DNA from: UBA4744 sp963718995 | GTDB taxonomy: Bacteria > Actinomycetota > Acidimicrobiia > Spongiisociales > UBA4744 | Assembly: GCA_963718995.1 (NCBI GenBank) | Contig: CAVRAP010000013.1 | Span: 1 to 64,000, forward strand | Direction: 5' to 3' | Length of the DNA stretch: 64,000 bases | In this document: positions 26,889-36,445 of the stretch, piece after piece | Position numbering within the stretch: the first letter of the stretch is position 1 | Layout of the letters: each line of letters opens with the position of its first letter | The notes under the pieces: model-generated | Told to the model about the DNA's origin: nothing | Database searches by the model: none | Seen by the model: the letters and a program-made list of their open reading frames with translations, nothing else | Program-made: the position numbers and the translations under genes

Positions 26889-28151
26889 TCAGTCGTCCGT
26901 CGTCACGCCGGCCGGCGGGTCATCATCCAGGAGGATTGCGGCGCTTTCGCCGGGGATCATGGAGGTGCCTCCGAGACGGGTGCGCCGCAACCCGGTCGGA
27001 GCGACCGGGTTGGACCGATCGAGGTAGGCGTAGATGAGGCCACCGACGAGCATCCAGGCGCCCGCCGCCAGAAACATCGATGCATAACTTCCGAACCGGA
27101 TGATGGCACCGAACGCCGGGCCGCCCAACAGAGCACCCACGTCGAACAAACCGGTGAAGATCGCCATCGCCGATCCGCGATCCGCGTCGGCGGCTCTCGA
27201 CACCACCATGCCCATGACGATCGGGAAGGCATAGCCGTGTCCGGCGCCGCATAGCACTCCGGCGACGGCGATGGCTCCCGGCCCGTTCGCAGAGGCCAGC
27301 ACGACGAACCCCAGCACCATTGAACCGAGGGCGGGGTAGAGCACCCGTTTTGGTCCGACCCGATCCGGCAACCAGGCGGCGAACAGTCGAAGACCGATCG
27401 CCGTCGCGGCGTACGCAGAGAAGAACAACCCGACCGATCCGATGCCGGTGTCGATGACAAACGTCTTGAGGAATGTGAAGTAGGCCGTGAGCGCCAGAGA
27501 AAACACCAGCGTGACCCACCAGAGCGGCAGCAGATTCTTTTGAGTTACCGAGGCGAGAAAACGTTGGGGTTGTTCTCCCTCTGCCCCCGGCTTGTGGGAT
27601 TCGGGAAGGGGTAGCGAGAGGAGCAAGGAGAGAATCCCGAAACCGAGCACGACCAGGAAGAAGACGTCGAAATCCCACCGGGCCAGGATGATGTCGCCGA
27701 GGACCCCTCCGAGAGCGATGGGCAAAATGCCGGAAATTCCGAACAAGGCGATTCCTTCGGTGCGTCGTGTGGCCGGGACCTGGTCGGCGCCGTAGGTGAA
27801 TAGGGCGGTGAACAGCAGCGCCTCGGCGAAGCCATGGGTGATGCGAACGGCATAGAGCCAGGCCCCGAGTTCACCGACCGTCAGGTAGAGAGCCAGAACC
27901 GCGACATTGACGACATTTCCGAACAGGATCACCGGTCGCCGCCCCCGCTGATCCATGGCTCGCCCGACCGAGGGCCGGACGGCGATGGAGGCGACCGCAG
28001 TCAATCCGACGATGAGCCCGATTTCCACTTCGTCGGCTCCGAGGCCTTTGAGGAATCCCGGGAAGTGGAGAAACATGGTGAACGCCATACCCTGAGCCAT
28101 GTTGGCCAGCCAGGCGAAGACGAAGGGGCGCGTAAGGAGACGGTCGGTCAC
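26889..28151 (-). CDS. MFS transporter
   Basis: This 420-residue protein is a complete 12-helix major facilitator. The loop between helices 2 and 3 is GRAMDQRGRRPVILFGN, the MFS signature, and a related PDRVGPKRVLYPAL follows in the second half. It looks like a drug or sugar efflux type, but no substrate can be named. It runs leftward, convergent with the DUF2207 gene. Start GTG 28151 gives MTDRLLTRPFVFAWLANM. It is distinct in sequence from the MFS gene at 23.1-24.4 kb. Confidence 0.85.
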   Translation of the reverse strand: MTDRLLTRPFVFAWLANMAQGMAFTMFLHFPGFLKGLGADEVEIGLIVGLTAVASIAVRPSVGRAMDQRGRRPVILFGNVVNVAVLALYLTVGELGAWLYAVRITHGFAEALLFTALFTYGADQVPATRRTEGIALFGISGILPIALGGVLGDIILARWDFDVFFLVVLGFGILSLLLSLPLPESHKPGAEGEQPQRFLASVTQKNLLPLWWVTLVFSLALTAYFTFLKTFVIDTGIGSVGLFFSAYAATAIGLRLFAAWLPDRVGPKRVLYPALGSMVLGFVVLASANGPGAIAVAGVLCGAGHGYAFPIVMGMVVSRAADADRGSAMAIFTGLFDVGALLGGPAFGAIIRFGSYASMFLAAGAWMLVGGLIYAYLDRSNPVAPTGLRRTRLGGTSMIPGESAAILLDDDPPAGVTTDD

Positions 28152-28207
28152 GAAGGCAGATTAGGGGTGTCGGGTGCGCTCCAAGTCCCCGGGTGTACCG
28201 TGAGGAG

Positions 28208-28228
28208 TCATCAGTCATCAGTTGTCAG
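28208..28228. repeat. Heptamer array, three units ending in CAG
   Basis: TCATCAG, TCATCAG and TTGTCAG follow one another without gaps just upstream of the NIPSNAP gene. The 11-base word TCAGTTGTCAG (28218-28228) recurs at 32843 and 33604. Confidence 0.8.
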
Positions 28229-28251
28229 GTGTAAGAAATGAGGAACGGGCA

Positions 28252-28539
28252 ATGGAATATCAGCTCCGAATGTACGAGGTCAAAGAAGGCGAGATGGAGA
28301 CGTTCCTCGGGGTCTTTCCGGCGGTCGTCGCGGCCAGACGAGAGGCCGGGTTCGAGGTGACCGGAGCCTGGATGATCGCCGAGGCCAACCAATTCATCTG
28401 GATCGTCAGTTGCGAAGACGGGATCGAGGCAGCCACGGAGCGGTACTACTCCTCGGAGTTGCGTAAGGCCATCGACCCCGAACCGGCCAAGCTGTTGGAG
28501 ACTATCGACACGCGCACGATGCTGGCCGTCCCGGTCTGA
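28252..28539 (+). CDS. NIPSNAP family protein
   Basis: A 95-residue ferredoxin-like (dimeric alpha-beta barrel) protein of the NIPSNAP family: YQLRMYEVKEGEMETFLGVF at the start, FIWIVSCEDG in the middle, then a helix with TERYYSSELRK. Small NIPSNAP proteins have no settled function; some bind or act on small ligands. The ATG 28252 start is preceded by GAGGAACGGGCA. It precedes purN by 66 bp on the same strand, but nothing in its sequence ties it to purine synthesis. Confidence 0.8.
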   Translation: MEYQLRMYEVKEGEMETFLGVFPAVVAARREAGFEVTGAWMIAEANQFIWIVSCEDGIEAATERYYSSELRKAIDPEPAKLLETIDTRTMLAVPV

Positions 28540-28605
28540 ACCGGGCGATCTGCCGGGGGTCGATCCTCACCTAGTATGCGCTGAGAGACGTCAGGAAGGC
28601 TCTGC

Positions 28606-29217
28606 GTGCTGCCCGTTGCAGTGTTGGTATCCGGTTCAGGCTCCAACCTGCAGGTGCTCCTCGACGCCTCCAGGACCGACCCTGATTTTGGTGCCCGGAT
28701 TGTCGTCGTGATCTCCGATCGGCCCGGGGTTGCCGCCCTGGGTCGCGCTGCCGACGCCGGCGTGCCGGCCGAAGTGGTTCCGTGGAGCGATTTCGGGGAC
28801 CGGCAGGAATTCTCGATCGCCGTATGTGACACCGCCGAACGCTACGGAGCGCAAGCGCTGATTCTGGCCGGGTTCATGCGCATTCTCTCCCCGGTGGCTA
28901 TCGAGCGTTATCCGTATCGTATTCTGAACGTCCATCCTGCCCTGCTGCCCGCCTTCCCGGGCCCTCACGCGGTGCCGGCCGCCCTGGCTCACGGAGTGAA
29001 GCTGAGTGGAGTGACGGTGCATTTCGTCGACGACGAGGTGGATCACGGGCCGATCATCGCCCAGCGGGCAGTTCCAGTGCATTCCGATGACACCGAAGAG
29101 TCACTCCACGCCCGAATCCAGCAGGAGGAACACCAGTTGTACCCCCTCGTGGTGAAGGCGTTTGCGGCAGGGCAGGTGCGGCTTGAAGGCCGGCGGGTGA
29201 TATGGGAGGAGTCGTGA
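28606..29217 (+). CDS. purN: Phosphoribosylglycinamide formyltransferase
   Basis: PurN formylates GAR using 10-formyl-tetrahydrofolate, the third step of purine synthesis. The 203-residue protein has VLVSGSGSNLQVLLD at the N-terminus, and the catalytic Asn/His in RILNVHPALLPAFPG. Asp is in GVTVHFVDDEVDHGPII. Start is GTG 28606. It overlaps purH (GTGA at 29214-29217), giving purN-purH-folD in one translationally coupled unit that combines purine synthesis with its folate cofactor. Confidence 0.96.
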   Translation: MLPVAVLVSGSGSNLQVLLDASRTDPDFGARIVVVISDRPGVAALGRAADAGVPAEVVPWSDFGDRQEFSIAVCDTAERYGAQALILAGFMRILSPVAIERYPYRILNVHPALLPAFPGPHAVPAALAHGVKLSGVTVHFVDDEVDHGPIIAQRAVPVHSDDTEESLHARIQQEEHQLYPLVVKAFAAGQVRLEGRRVIWEES

Positions 29218-30740
29218 CCCGTTTGCCAATTCGCAGGGCACTGATCTCCGTCTCCGACAAGGCGGGCCTGATTCCTTTCGCCAGAAGCCTGACAGCGACC
29301 GGTGCCGAGATCGTTTCATCCGGCGGGACGGCCCTGGCGCTCGAGGAGGCAGGCGTTGCAGTCACGAGAGTGGCAGACGTGACCGGTTCCCCGGAGATCC
29401 TCGGAGGTCGAGTCAAGACGCTCCATCCCATGATTCACGGGGGAATTCTTGCCGACCCGGCCGACCCGGACCATCAATCGGACCTCGCGACCCTCGGTAT
29501 TGAGCCTTTTCAGCTGGTTGTCGTCAACCTCTATCCGTTTGAGGCAACTGTGGCGCTCGATGATGTGACCCATCGGCAGGCCGTCGAGAAGATCGACATC
29601 GGTGGGCCGGCCATGATCCGGGCCGCAGCCAAGAATCATGATCACGTCGGCGTGGTGACCTCGCCCGATCAATATGAAGAAGTCATTCGGGCCGTGGAGT
29701 CAGGCGGGTTGGACAAGGAATTGCGGAGAGAGCTGGCCCGGGCTGCCTTCTATCGCACGTCTTCCTACGACGCTGCCATTCTCCGGTGGCTGGAACCGGG
29801 CGAGTTTCCCGCCCGCCTGGTCGTACCCCTGGAGCGGCGCCGGGTCCTGCGGTACGGGGAGAACCCGCACCAGGCCGCCGTAACCTACCGGCAGGCCGGA
29901 GAGGCGGGATGGTGGACTGGGGCCGTCCAGCTGCAAGGCAAGGAGATGTCCTTCAACAACTACGTCGACACCGAGGCGGCCTGGCGCCTGGCATGGGAGT
30001 TTGAAAAGCCGGCCGCAGTGGTCGTCAAACACACCAATGCCAGCGGGGTTGCCGTAGGGGACTCGCTGGTTGAGGCGTTCGGGGCGGCCTGGGAATGCGA
30101 TCCACTCGCAGCTTTTGGCAGTGTGGTGGCATTGAACCGGCCTCTCGATAGCGCCACTGCGGAGGCACTCGCGGCGGTCTTCGTTGAAGTGGTCATCGCC
30201 CCGGACGTGACTCAGGCTGCCGGTCGGGTGTTGGCCCACAGAAAGAGCCTGCGGGTTCTCCACGGCCCCGCCCCGCATCCCGGGAATATCGACCTGCGTG
30301 GTCTGGACGGCGGATTCTTGGCACAAACGCGCGACAGCATCCACGAGGGCCCAGACGACTGGCAGCTGGTGACGTCACGGCGGCCGACCCCGGAGGAATG
30401 GACGGACCTCGAATTGGCCTGGGTGGTAGCAGCGCACACCAAGTCGAACGCTGTCGTAATCGCTCGCGACGGAGCGGCCGTAGGGGTCGGAGCGGGGGAC
30501 CAGAGTCGGGTGGGAGCGGCGGAACGAGCGGTGGCTCGCGCCGGTGACCGGGCGGTGGGAGCGGCAGCGGCCAGTGACGCCTTCTTCCCATTTCGGGATG
30601 GCATCGACACGCTGGCCACCGCCGGAGTCAGTGCCATTGTTGAACCCGGTGGATCGAAACGAGACGAGGAAGTAATCGTGGCAGCAGACCAGGCCGGGAT
30701 CGCCATGGTGTTCACCGGCAGGAGGCATTTTCGACATTGA
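29214..30740 (+). CDS. purH: Bifunctional AICAR formyltransferase / IMP cyclohydrolase
   Basis: PurH catalyses the last two steps to IMP. The 508 residues comprise an N-terminal MGS-like cyclohydrolase domain (ALISVSDKAGL, HGGILADPA) and a C-terminal AICAR formyltransferase domain (RYGENPHQ, VVKHTNASGVA, KSNAVVIARDG, ending ...RRHFRH). All key motifs are present. The GTG start at 29214 overlaps the purN stop and follows GGAGGAGTC; ATG 29202 is a less likely start. Its stop overlaps the folD start as TTGA. Confidence 0.96.
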   Translation: MTRLPIRRALISVSDKAGLIPFARSLTATGAEIVSSGGTALALEEAGVAVTRVADVTGSPEILGGRVKTLHPMIHGGILADPADPDHQSDLATLGIEPFQLVVVNLYPFEATVALDDVTHRQAVEKIDIGGPAMIRAAAKNHDHVGVVTSPDQYEEVIRAVESGGLDKELRRELARAAFYRTSSYDAAILRWLEPGEFPARLVVPLERRRVLRYGENPHQAAVTYRQAGEAGWWTGAVQLQGKEMSFNNYVDTEAAWRLAWEFEKPAAVVVKHTNASGVAVGDSLVEAFGAAWECDPLAAFGSVVALNRPLDSATAEALAAVFVEVVIAPDVTQAAGRVLAHRKSLRVLHGPAPHPGNIDLRGLDGGFLAQTRDSIHEGPDDWQLVTSRRPTPEEWTDLELAWVVAAHTKSNAVVIARDGAAVGVGAGDQSRVGAAERAVARAGDRAVGAAAASDAFFPFRDGIDTLATAGVSAIVEPGGSKRDEEVIVAADQAGIAMVFTGRRHFRH

Positions 30741-31591
30741 GTGCACAAATATTGGACGGAAAAGAAGTTGCAGCATCCGTTCGGGACGAGGTGGCAGGAC
30801 GAGTAGCCGCCCTGGCCAAGCGGGGGAAGGTGCCGGGACTGGCCACGGTATTGGTCGGCGACGACCCCGCCTCACATGTCTATGTGCGGAGCAAGCGACG
30901 ACTCGCGGAGAAGGTGGGCATCAACTCCCTGCATCATGAGCTCGACGCCGATACCACCCAGGGAGAAGTGGAAGCGCTCGTGCTTCGACTCAACGCCGAC
31001 CCGGCAGTTGACGGGATCCTCGTGCAACTTCCTTTGCCGGGGGACCTTGACGACAAACGAGTGACGTCTCTCATCGATCCGAACAAGGATGCCGATGGGC
31101 TGCATCCCTACAACCTCGGCCTGCTCGCTTTGGAACGGGCCGTGCTCGTCCCCTGTACTCCGCAGGGTGTGATGCGAATACTCTCGTACTACGGGATCAA
31201 TCCGGCCGGCAAGCACGCGGTGATTATCGGGCGGTCCTTCCTGGTCGGCAGGCCGCTCTCCATGCTTCTGGCCGCCAAGGGCACCGACGCCACCGTCACG
31301 GCCGCCCACTCCCGGACGCCGGACCTGGCGGCGGTCGCCCGTGAGGCGGACATCCTGGTGGCGGCCGTCGGTGTCCCCGGCCTGATCGGACCCGATGCCA
31401 TCAAGCCCGGGGCAACGGTCATCGATGTCGGCATCAACCGGACCGCCGATGGCTTGGTTGGGGATGTCCTTTTCGACGAGGTGAAGGAGGTTGCCGGTGC
31501 CATCACCCCGGTGCCGGGCGGGGTCGGCCCGATGACCGTCGCGATGCTGATGCGCAACACCGTGGCGGCTGCCGAGCGCAGCATGGGATAA
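30737..31591 (+). CDS. folD: Methylenetetrahydrofolate dehydrogenase / cyclohydrolase
   Basis: FolD interconverts 5,10-methylene- and 10-formyl-tetrahydrofolate with NADP, supplying PurN and PurH. The 284-residue protein shows SHVYVRSKRR (catalytic Lys), DGILVQLPLPG, the P-loop-like VIIGRSFLVGRPLS and TPVPGGVGPMTVAMLM. It starts with TTG 30737, overlapping the purH stop (TTGA), an uncommon but well supported start because translation is coupled. The order purN-purH-folD fits the shared formyl donor. Confidence 0.96.
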   Translation: MSAQILDGKEVAASVRDEVAGRVAALAKRGKVPGLATVLVGDDPASHVYVRSKRRLAEKVGINSLHHELDADTTQGEVEALVLRLNADPAVDGILVQLPLPGDLDDKRVTSLIDPNKDADGLHPYNLGLLALERAVLVPCTPQGVMRILSYYGINPAGKHAVIIGRSFLVGRPLSMLLAAKGTDATVTAAHSRTPDLAAVAREADILVAAVGVPGLIGPDAIKPGATVIDVGINRTADGLVGDVLFDEVKEVAGAITPVPGGVGPMTVAMLMRNTVAAAERSMG

Positions 31592-31622
31592 TCGAATCTA
31601 AGAACACAGCGAAGGAGCTCTC

Positions 31623-32825
<1,203 letters not shown>

Positions 32826-32832
32826 GCAACAC

Positions 32833-32860
32833 GCATCAGGTCTCAGTTGTCAGCCATCAG
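32833..32860. repeat. Heptamer array, four CAG-ending units
   Basis: GCATCAG, GTCTCAG, TTGTCAG and CCATCAG are contiguous, with CAG exactly every 7 bases. The array fills the space between icd and the VOC gene and ends two bases before the ATG of the latter, where a ribosome site would be expected. Confidence 0.8.
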
Positions 32861-32862
32861 TC

Positions 32863-33600
32863 ATGACGGCTGATCTCGATCATGTTGCCCTTGCGGTTCG
32901 GGATGTGGGACAACCGATGGAGGTTCTCATTACGGATCTCGGGGGGACGCTGGTCTCCGGAGGGCATGGGCGGGGATTCAGGGCTATGCAGGTCAGGATG
33001 GGTGACCTGCAAGAGGGCATGACGGTCGAACTGCTCGAGCCGTGGGAGCCCGACACGAGTGACTTTCTGTCGAGATTCCTCGATCGGCATGGGGAAGGAC
33101 CCCATCATCTGACCTTCAAGGTGCCCGACCTGGCCGCCGAACTGGAGAGGCTCGAGGGAATTGGTCTCGATCCTATTGGGGTCGACCTGTCCAACCCGCT
33201 GTGGCGGGAAGCTTTCCTGCATCCACGCGACTCGCACGGAACCGTCATTCAGATCGCTGAGTCCGAAGTCTGGCGTTTCGATCTCGCCTGGGAGGCAGCG
33301 CAGGCCGGGGAACCCGCGGGAACGCCGTGGTGGCCGGCGCCCCCCGACCAGGGGCCTGTGCATGCGGTGCTCGACCGGGTTGTCCTGGAATCCGGCGACG
33401 TTGGGCGCACAGCGGCCTTCTTCGTTGAAGCACTGGGAGCCGAGGTCTCCGGTCAGGATGTCGACCAGGCGGACCTGGTCTGGCCGGGTGGCCGGATCAC
33501 GATCGAGACAGGGCCCGGTCGTGGCATCGTTCGTCTCGAGGTGAGCGGGGCCGGAGCGTTCGACCACGTTGTCGCCGGGACGCGGATCGTGGGGAAGTAG
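32863..33600 (+). CDS. VOC (glyoxalase/bleomycin resistance-like) superfamily protein, two modules
   Basis: The 245 residues contain two vicinal-oxygen-chelate modules. The first (about 5-140) begins DHVALAVRDVGQ and contains GPHHLTFKVPDLAAEL. The second (about 160-240) begins AVLDRVVLESGDVGRT. The first resembles the methylmalonyl-CoA epimerase / 4-hydroxyphenylpyruvate dioxygenase branch, but this is not enough to assign a reaction. A methylmalonyl-CoA epimerase role would fit the B12 subunit at 20 kb but is speculation. The start ATG 32863 is set by the repeat array immediately upstream; no good ribosome site is seen. Confidence 0.75.
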   Translation: MTADLDHVALAVRDVGQPMEVLITDLGGTLVSGGHGRGFRAMQVRMGDLQEGMTVELLEPWEPDTSDFLSRFLDRHGEGPHHLTFKVPDLAAELERLEGIGLDPIGVDLSNPLWREAFLHPRDSHGTVIQIAESEVWRFDLAWEAAQAGEPAGTPWWPAPPDQGPVHAVLDRVVLESGDVGRTAAFFVEALGAEVSGQDVDQADLVWPGGRITIETGPGRGIVRLEVSGAGAFDHVVAGTRIVGK

Positions 33601-33603
33601 TTT

Positions 33604-33659
33604 TCAGTTGTCAGTTTCCAGTTCCCAGTTACCAGTTACCAGTTACCAGTTCCCAGTTC
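33604..33659. repeat. Heptamer array, left arm: eight YCAGTTN units
   Basis: TCAGTTG, TCAGTTT, CCAGTTC, three CCAGTTA, then two CCAGTTC form eight uninterrupted 7-base units. A 19-base spacer separates them from the right arm, whose unit is in the opposite orientation (CCAGT against ACTGG). Confidence 0.92.
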
Positions 33660-33678
33660 GCGAAAATGGTATGCATTT

Positions 33679-33790
33679 ACTGGCTACTGGCTACTGGCTA
33701 CTGGCTACTGGCTACTGGCTACTGGCTACTGGCTACTGGCTACTGGCTACTGGCTACTGGCTACTGACTACTGACTGCTGACTGCTGACT
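33679..33790. repeat. Heptamer array, right arm: sixteen RCTGRCT units
   Basis: Twelve perfect ACTGGCT units are followed by two ACTGACT and two GCTGACT. The array ends within the stop codon of the metallopeptidase gene on the minus strand. Its complement has the same CAG-per-7 pattern as the other arrays, so the two arms could fold into a long imperfect hairpin with five pairs per seven bases. Confidence 0.93.
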
Positions 33791-34949
33791 ACCACAGCAC
33801 GACGTACGCGAGGATCGGATCGGCGGTCTGGAACCCGGTCGCTTCTCGGAAATCCCACAGCTCGACCCATAGGCTCACGCCGCGGGTCCCGGCAAACAAC
33901 CCGGCGTAGCGCGGGAGTCGTTCGTCATCAGTGCGGGACAGAACGCCGCTCAGCCGCCGTTCCAACAACCGGATCTGAATGTCGGCCGCCAGTTGGGCAT
34001 GGGGAGCCGTATCGTCCGGCAGGCTGAAGTAGAGCGGCTCGGCGTGGTCGAACCGCACTGCGACCCCGTTCAATGCCGCTTCGTCATAGAGCGGGTCTCG
34101 GGAGAGGACCTCCCGGGATCCGGCCGGAGCCCAGGGCTTCCCGCTCGCCAGGATGGTCGCTCCGGTTCCCAACCATTGCTCCACCCAGCGCGTGTGCGTG
34201 GCAGGGATCCAATTGGATCGCCCGAGAACGACCATGGAGACCGCTTCGGCCATATCTTCCCCGGCCCCGGTTCTGCCGTAATCGCTGGAAGCCTCGATCG
34301 ACGAGGGCAGGAACCATGTGGTTCTCAGCGGGTCTGAGCTCTGATCGATCCAACCAACTGCGGAAGCAAAGGATCGCACCAGTGACGACCCTGCGGCCGG
34401 ATCCACCTGGTCGACCCGACCGGCCAGGGCCGCCTCGACATAGACGTCGTCAAGGGATCGATACTGGGCCACATGTGCCAGTTCATGAGCGAGGGCCCGG
34501 GTCAGCTCCATGCGTGTCGTAGTTTCGCCGTTGGGAGCGAACGTACGATCGACGAGATAGATGTCCGGACCCTTCGTAAACGCGACGGCCTTGCCGATGG
34601 CTTCCTCGCCGCCACCCGATGCAACTCTGATGAGATTGCGGGGTGGGGCAGCCTGGATCAGAGCAGCGGGAACTTCCTCGAGCGCACCGGTGATCAGGTC
34701 GAGTTCCGCGGGATTGGCGGAATCGGTGTCTCCCAGAAGGGAGATGTCGCCAACGGTTCGTTTCCAGACACTGTCTTCGAAGGAAGGAGATCCGAGACGC
34801 GCCAGCACATCCGGGTCATCCATGTCGATGTCGACTGCGGCAGGCGTCGTTGGGGAATCGATTCGGGTGGTCGTGCTCGACCCGACCAGGCTGCACGCTT
34901 GGAGCATGAGAGCTGCGATCAAGGCGATGGGAAGCAGTGAACGTCGCAC
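33789..34949 (-). CDS. Predicted lipoprotein zinc metallopeptidase
   Basis: The 386-residue protein starts at GTG 34949 (AAGGACCT upstream) and has a short signal peptide RRSLLPIALIAALMLQACS with Cys19 as the likely lipidated residue, although Gln at -2 is unusual. The middle contains ALAHELAHVAQYRS, an HExxH zinc-binding helix of the gluzincin/metzincin kind, in about residues 160-175. After that the sequence has no recognised family. I read it as a secreted, membrane-anchored protease or a peptidase-like binding protein. It is divergent from mdh. Its stop lies inside the heptamer array. Confidence 0.7.
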   Translation of the reverse strand: MRRSLLPIALIAALMLQACSLVGSSTTTRIDSPTTPAAVDIDMDDPDVLARLGSPSFEDSVWKRTVGDISLLGDTDSANPAELDLITGALEEVPAALIQAAPPRNLIRVASGGGEEAIGKAVAFTKGPDIYLVDRTFAPNGETTTRMELTRALAHELAHVAQYRSLDDVYVEAALAGRVDQVDPAAGSSLVRSFASAVGWIDQSSDPLRTTWFLPSSIEASSDYGRTGAGEDMAEAVSMVVLGRSNWIPATHTRWVEQWLGTGATILASGKPWAPAGSREVLSRDPLYDEAALNGVAVRFDHAEPLYFSLPDDTAPHAQLAADIQIRLLERRLSGVLSRTDDERLPRYAGLFAGTRGVSLWVELWDFREATGFQTADPILAYVVLW

Positions 34950-35058
34950 AGGTCCTTGATAGCAGGACTGGCGGGCAACTCGGCTCGTTGCCCGGCCGAG
35001 GGAGGTTCTGGCGGCGCTAGCCTTGAGGCACTGGACCGACCAGCCAAGGAGTGTGCGC

Positions 35059-35994
35059 ATGAGCAAGGTCACAGTCGTCGGGGCGGGCAAATATGGTTCG
35101 ACCACTGCCCAGAGATTGGCAGCGATGGACATCGTTGATGAGGTGGTGATGACGGACATCGTCGAAGGCTTGCCCCAGGGCCTCGCTCTCGACATGAATC
35201 AGTCCCGGCCGGTTGAGAAGTACCGAACCCTCGTCGTCGGCACCAACGATTATGCGGACACCGCCGGCAGCGACGTGGTGGTTATCACCGCCGGACTGCC
35301 GAGGAAACCCGGCATGAGCCGAATGGACCTCCTCGAGGTGAATGCCAAGATCGTCAAAGACGTTACCGAGCAGATCATCAAGTATTCGCCGGAAGCAACC
35401 TTGGTTATTGTGACGAACCCGCTCGACCAGATGACGACGCTGGCTGCGGAAGTCTCCGGGTTGCCTCATAACAAGGTACTCGGCCAAGCAGGGATTCTCG
35501 ACAGCTCCCGCCTCGCCCATTTCCTTTCGGAAGCTACCGGGGTTGACGTTCTCGAGGTCGATGCCCTTACGCTCGGCAGCCATGGTCCAACCATGGTCCC
35601 GGTTCCGTCGCAGTGCACCGTGGCAGGCAAACCGTTGACCGACTATCTGAGCAACGACGAGATCGAGGCCATCCTGGAGCGCACCCGCGGTGGAGGAGGA
35701 GAGATCGTTGCTCTGCTCAAGACCGGCAGTGCCTACTATGCCCCGTCGTCGGCCGCAGCGCGGATGGTGGCGGCCATCATCACGGATGAGAAAGCCATGA
35801 TGCCGGTCTGTGCCTGGGTTTCGGGCGAGTATGGAATCAACGACGTGTACCTGGGGGTACCGGCCAAGCTCGGCAAGAACGGCGTTGAAGAAGTCGTGGT
35901 CTTGGATCTCGCCACCGACGAGGTCGCCGGCCTGGTCGAAGCGGCGGCCGCGGTCAAGGAAAAGGTCGGCGAACTGCATCAGCTCGAGCTGTAG
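35059..35994 (+). CDS. mdh: Malate dehydrogenase (LDH-like type)
   Basis: Mdh oxidises malate to oxaloacetate with NAD. The 311-residue chain has the Rossmann start KVTVVGAGKYGSTTAQRLA, the substrate-selective loop TAGLPRKPGMSRMDLL (Arg for malate), VTNPLDQMT and the catalytic His in LTLGSHGPTMVPVPS. In that last motif the residue after His-Gly is Pro, where most relatives have Asp (HGD). If correct this is unusual and should be checked against close relatives. Start ATG 35059 follows AAGGAGTGTGCGC; an upstream ATG 35023 is not used. Confidence 0.93.
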   Translation: MSKVTVVGAGKYGSTTAQRLAAMDIVDEVVMTDIVEGLPQGLALDMNQSRPVEKYRTLVVGTNDYADTAGSDVVVITAGLPRKPGMSRMDLLEVNAKIVKDVTEQIIKYSPEATLVIVTNPLDQMTTLAAEVSGLPHNKVLGQAGILDSSRLAHFLSEATGVDVLEVDALTLGSHGPTMVPVPSQCTVAGKPLTDYLSNDEIEAILERTRGGGGEIVALLKTGSAYYAPSSAAARMVAAIITDEKAMMPVCAWVSGEYGINDVYLGVPAKLGKNGVEEVVVLDLATDEVAGLVEAAAAVKEKVGELHQLEL

Positions 35995-36054
35995 AAGTCA
36001 TTGATTCGGGCGGCAGACGCCTGTGATGAGCGCGCCTTGCCGACACTCAGGGCG

Positions 36055-36060
36055 TATAGT
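36055..36060 (+). promoter_or_regulatory. Probable -10 element of hup
   Basis: TATAGT (five of six consensus bases) lies 40 bases before the hup start, with a GAGGAGGC ribosome site in between. No good -35 is at the expected 17-bp spacing, so an activator or a degenerate -35 is possible. Confidence 0.4.
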
Positions 36061-36099
36061 TACGCTTGTGTAGTTATCCGCGTTTGAGGAGGCACCTCT

Positions 36100-36384
36100 A
36101 TGAATAAGGGCGAATTGGTCGATCATGTGGCGGCTGATGCCGGTATCACGAAAGCGGCAGCGAAGATAGCCGTCGACAGCGTTTTCGGCTCGATCACCAA
36201 GGCAATCAAGAAGGGCGATCGAGTTCAGATCATTGGGTTTGGATCGTTTGAGTCGCGCAAGCGGCAGGGACGCAAGGGCATCAACCCTGCAACAGGTGAA
36301 TCGATTCGAATCAAGACCCAGTTTGTGCCGAAGTTCTCGGCCGGTAAGGCGCTCAAGGACGAAGTAGCGAAGCGCAAGAAGTAA
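36100..36384 (+). CDS. hup: HU family nucleoid DNA-binding protein
   Basis: HU bends and compacts DNA and assists replication and recombination. The 94-residue protein has the standard length and layout: MNKGELVDHVAADAGITKA, IGFGSFESRKRQGRKG with the DNA-contact beta-arm, and the signature GINPATGESI. It lacks the long basic C-terminal tail found on mycobacterial HU. Start ATG 36100 follows GAGGAGGCACCTCT. A strong terminator lies just after it. Confidence 0.97.
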   Translation: MNKGELVDHVAADAGITKAAAKIAVDSVFGSITKAIKKGDRVQIIGFGSFESRKRQGRKGINPATGESIRIKTQFVPKFSAGKALKDEVAKRKK

Positions 36385-36400
36385 CCAAACTTCGAAACAA

Positions 36401-36434
36401 AAAGGGGCGGCCCGGTTGGGCCGCCCCTTTTTTT
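36401..36434. terminator. Bidirectional intrinsic terminator between hup and the SCP2 gene
   Basis: A perfect 13-bp stem (AAAGGGGCGGCCC / GGGCCGCCCCTTT) with a 4-base GGTT loop is followed by a T run on the plus strand. An A run precedes it, which gives the minus strand its own T tail. It lies between convergent genes and can stop both. Confidence 0.95.
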
Positions 36435-36445
36435 CGTGAGAATCG

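Noticed and set aside
33604..33790. CRISPR array
   Set aside because: The units are 7 bases with no spacers of variable sequence, and no cas gene is near.
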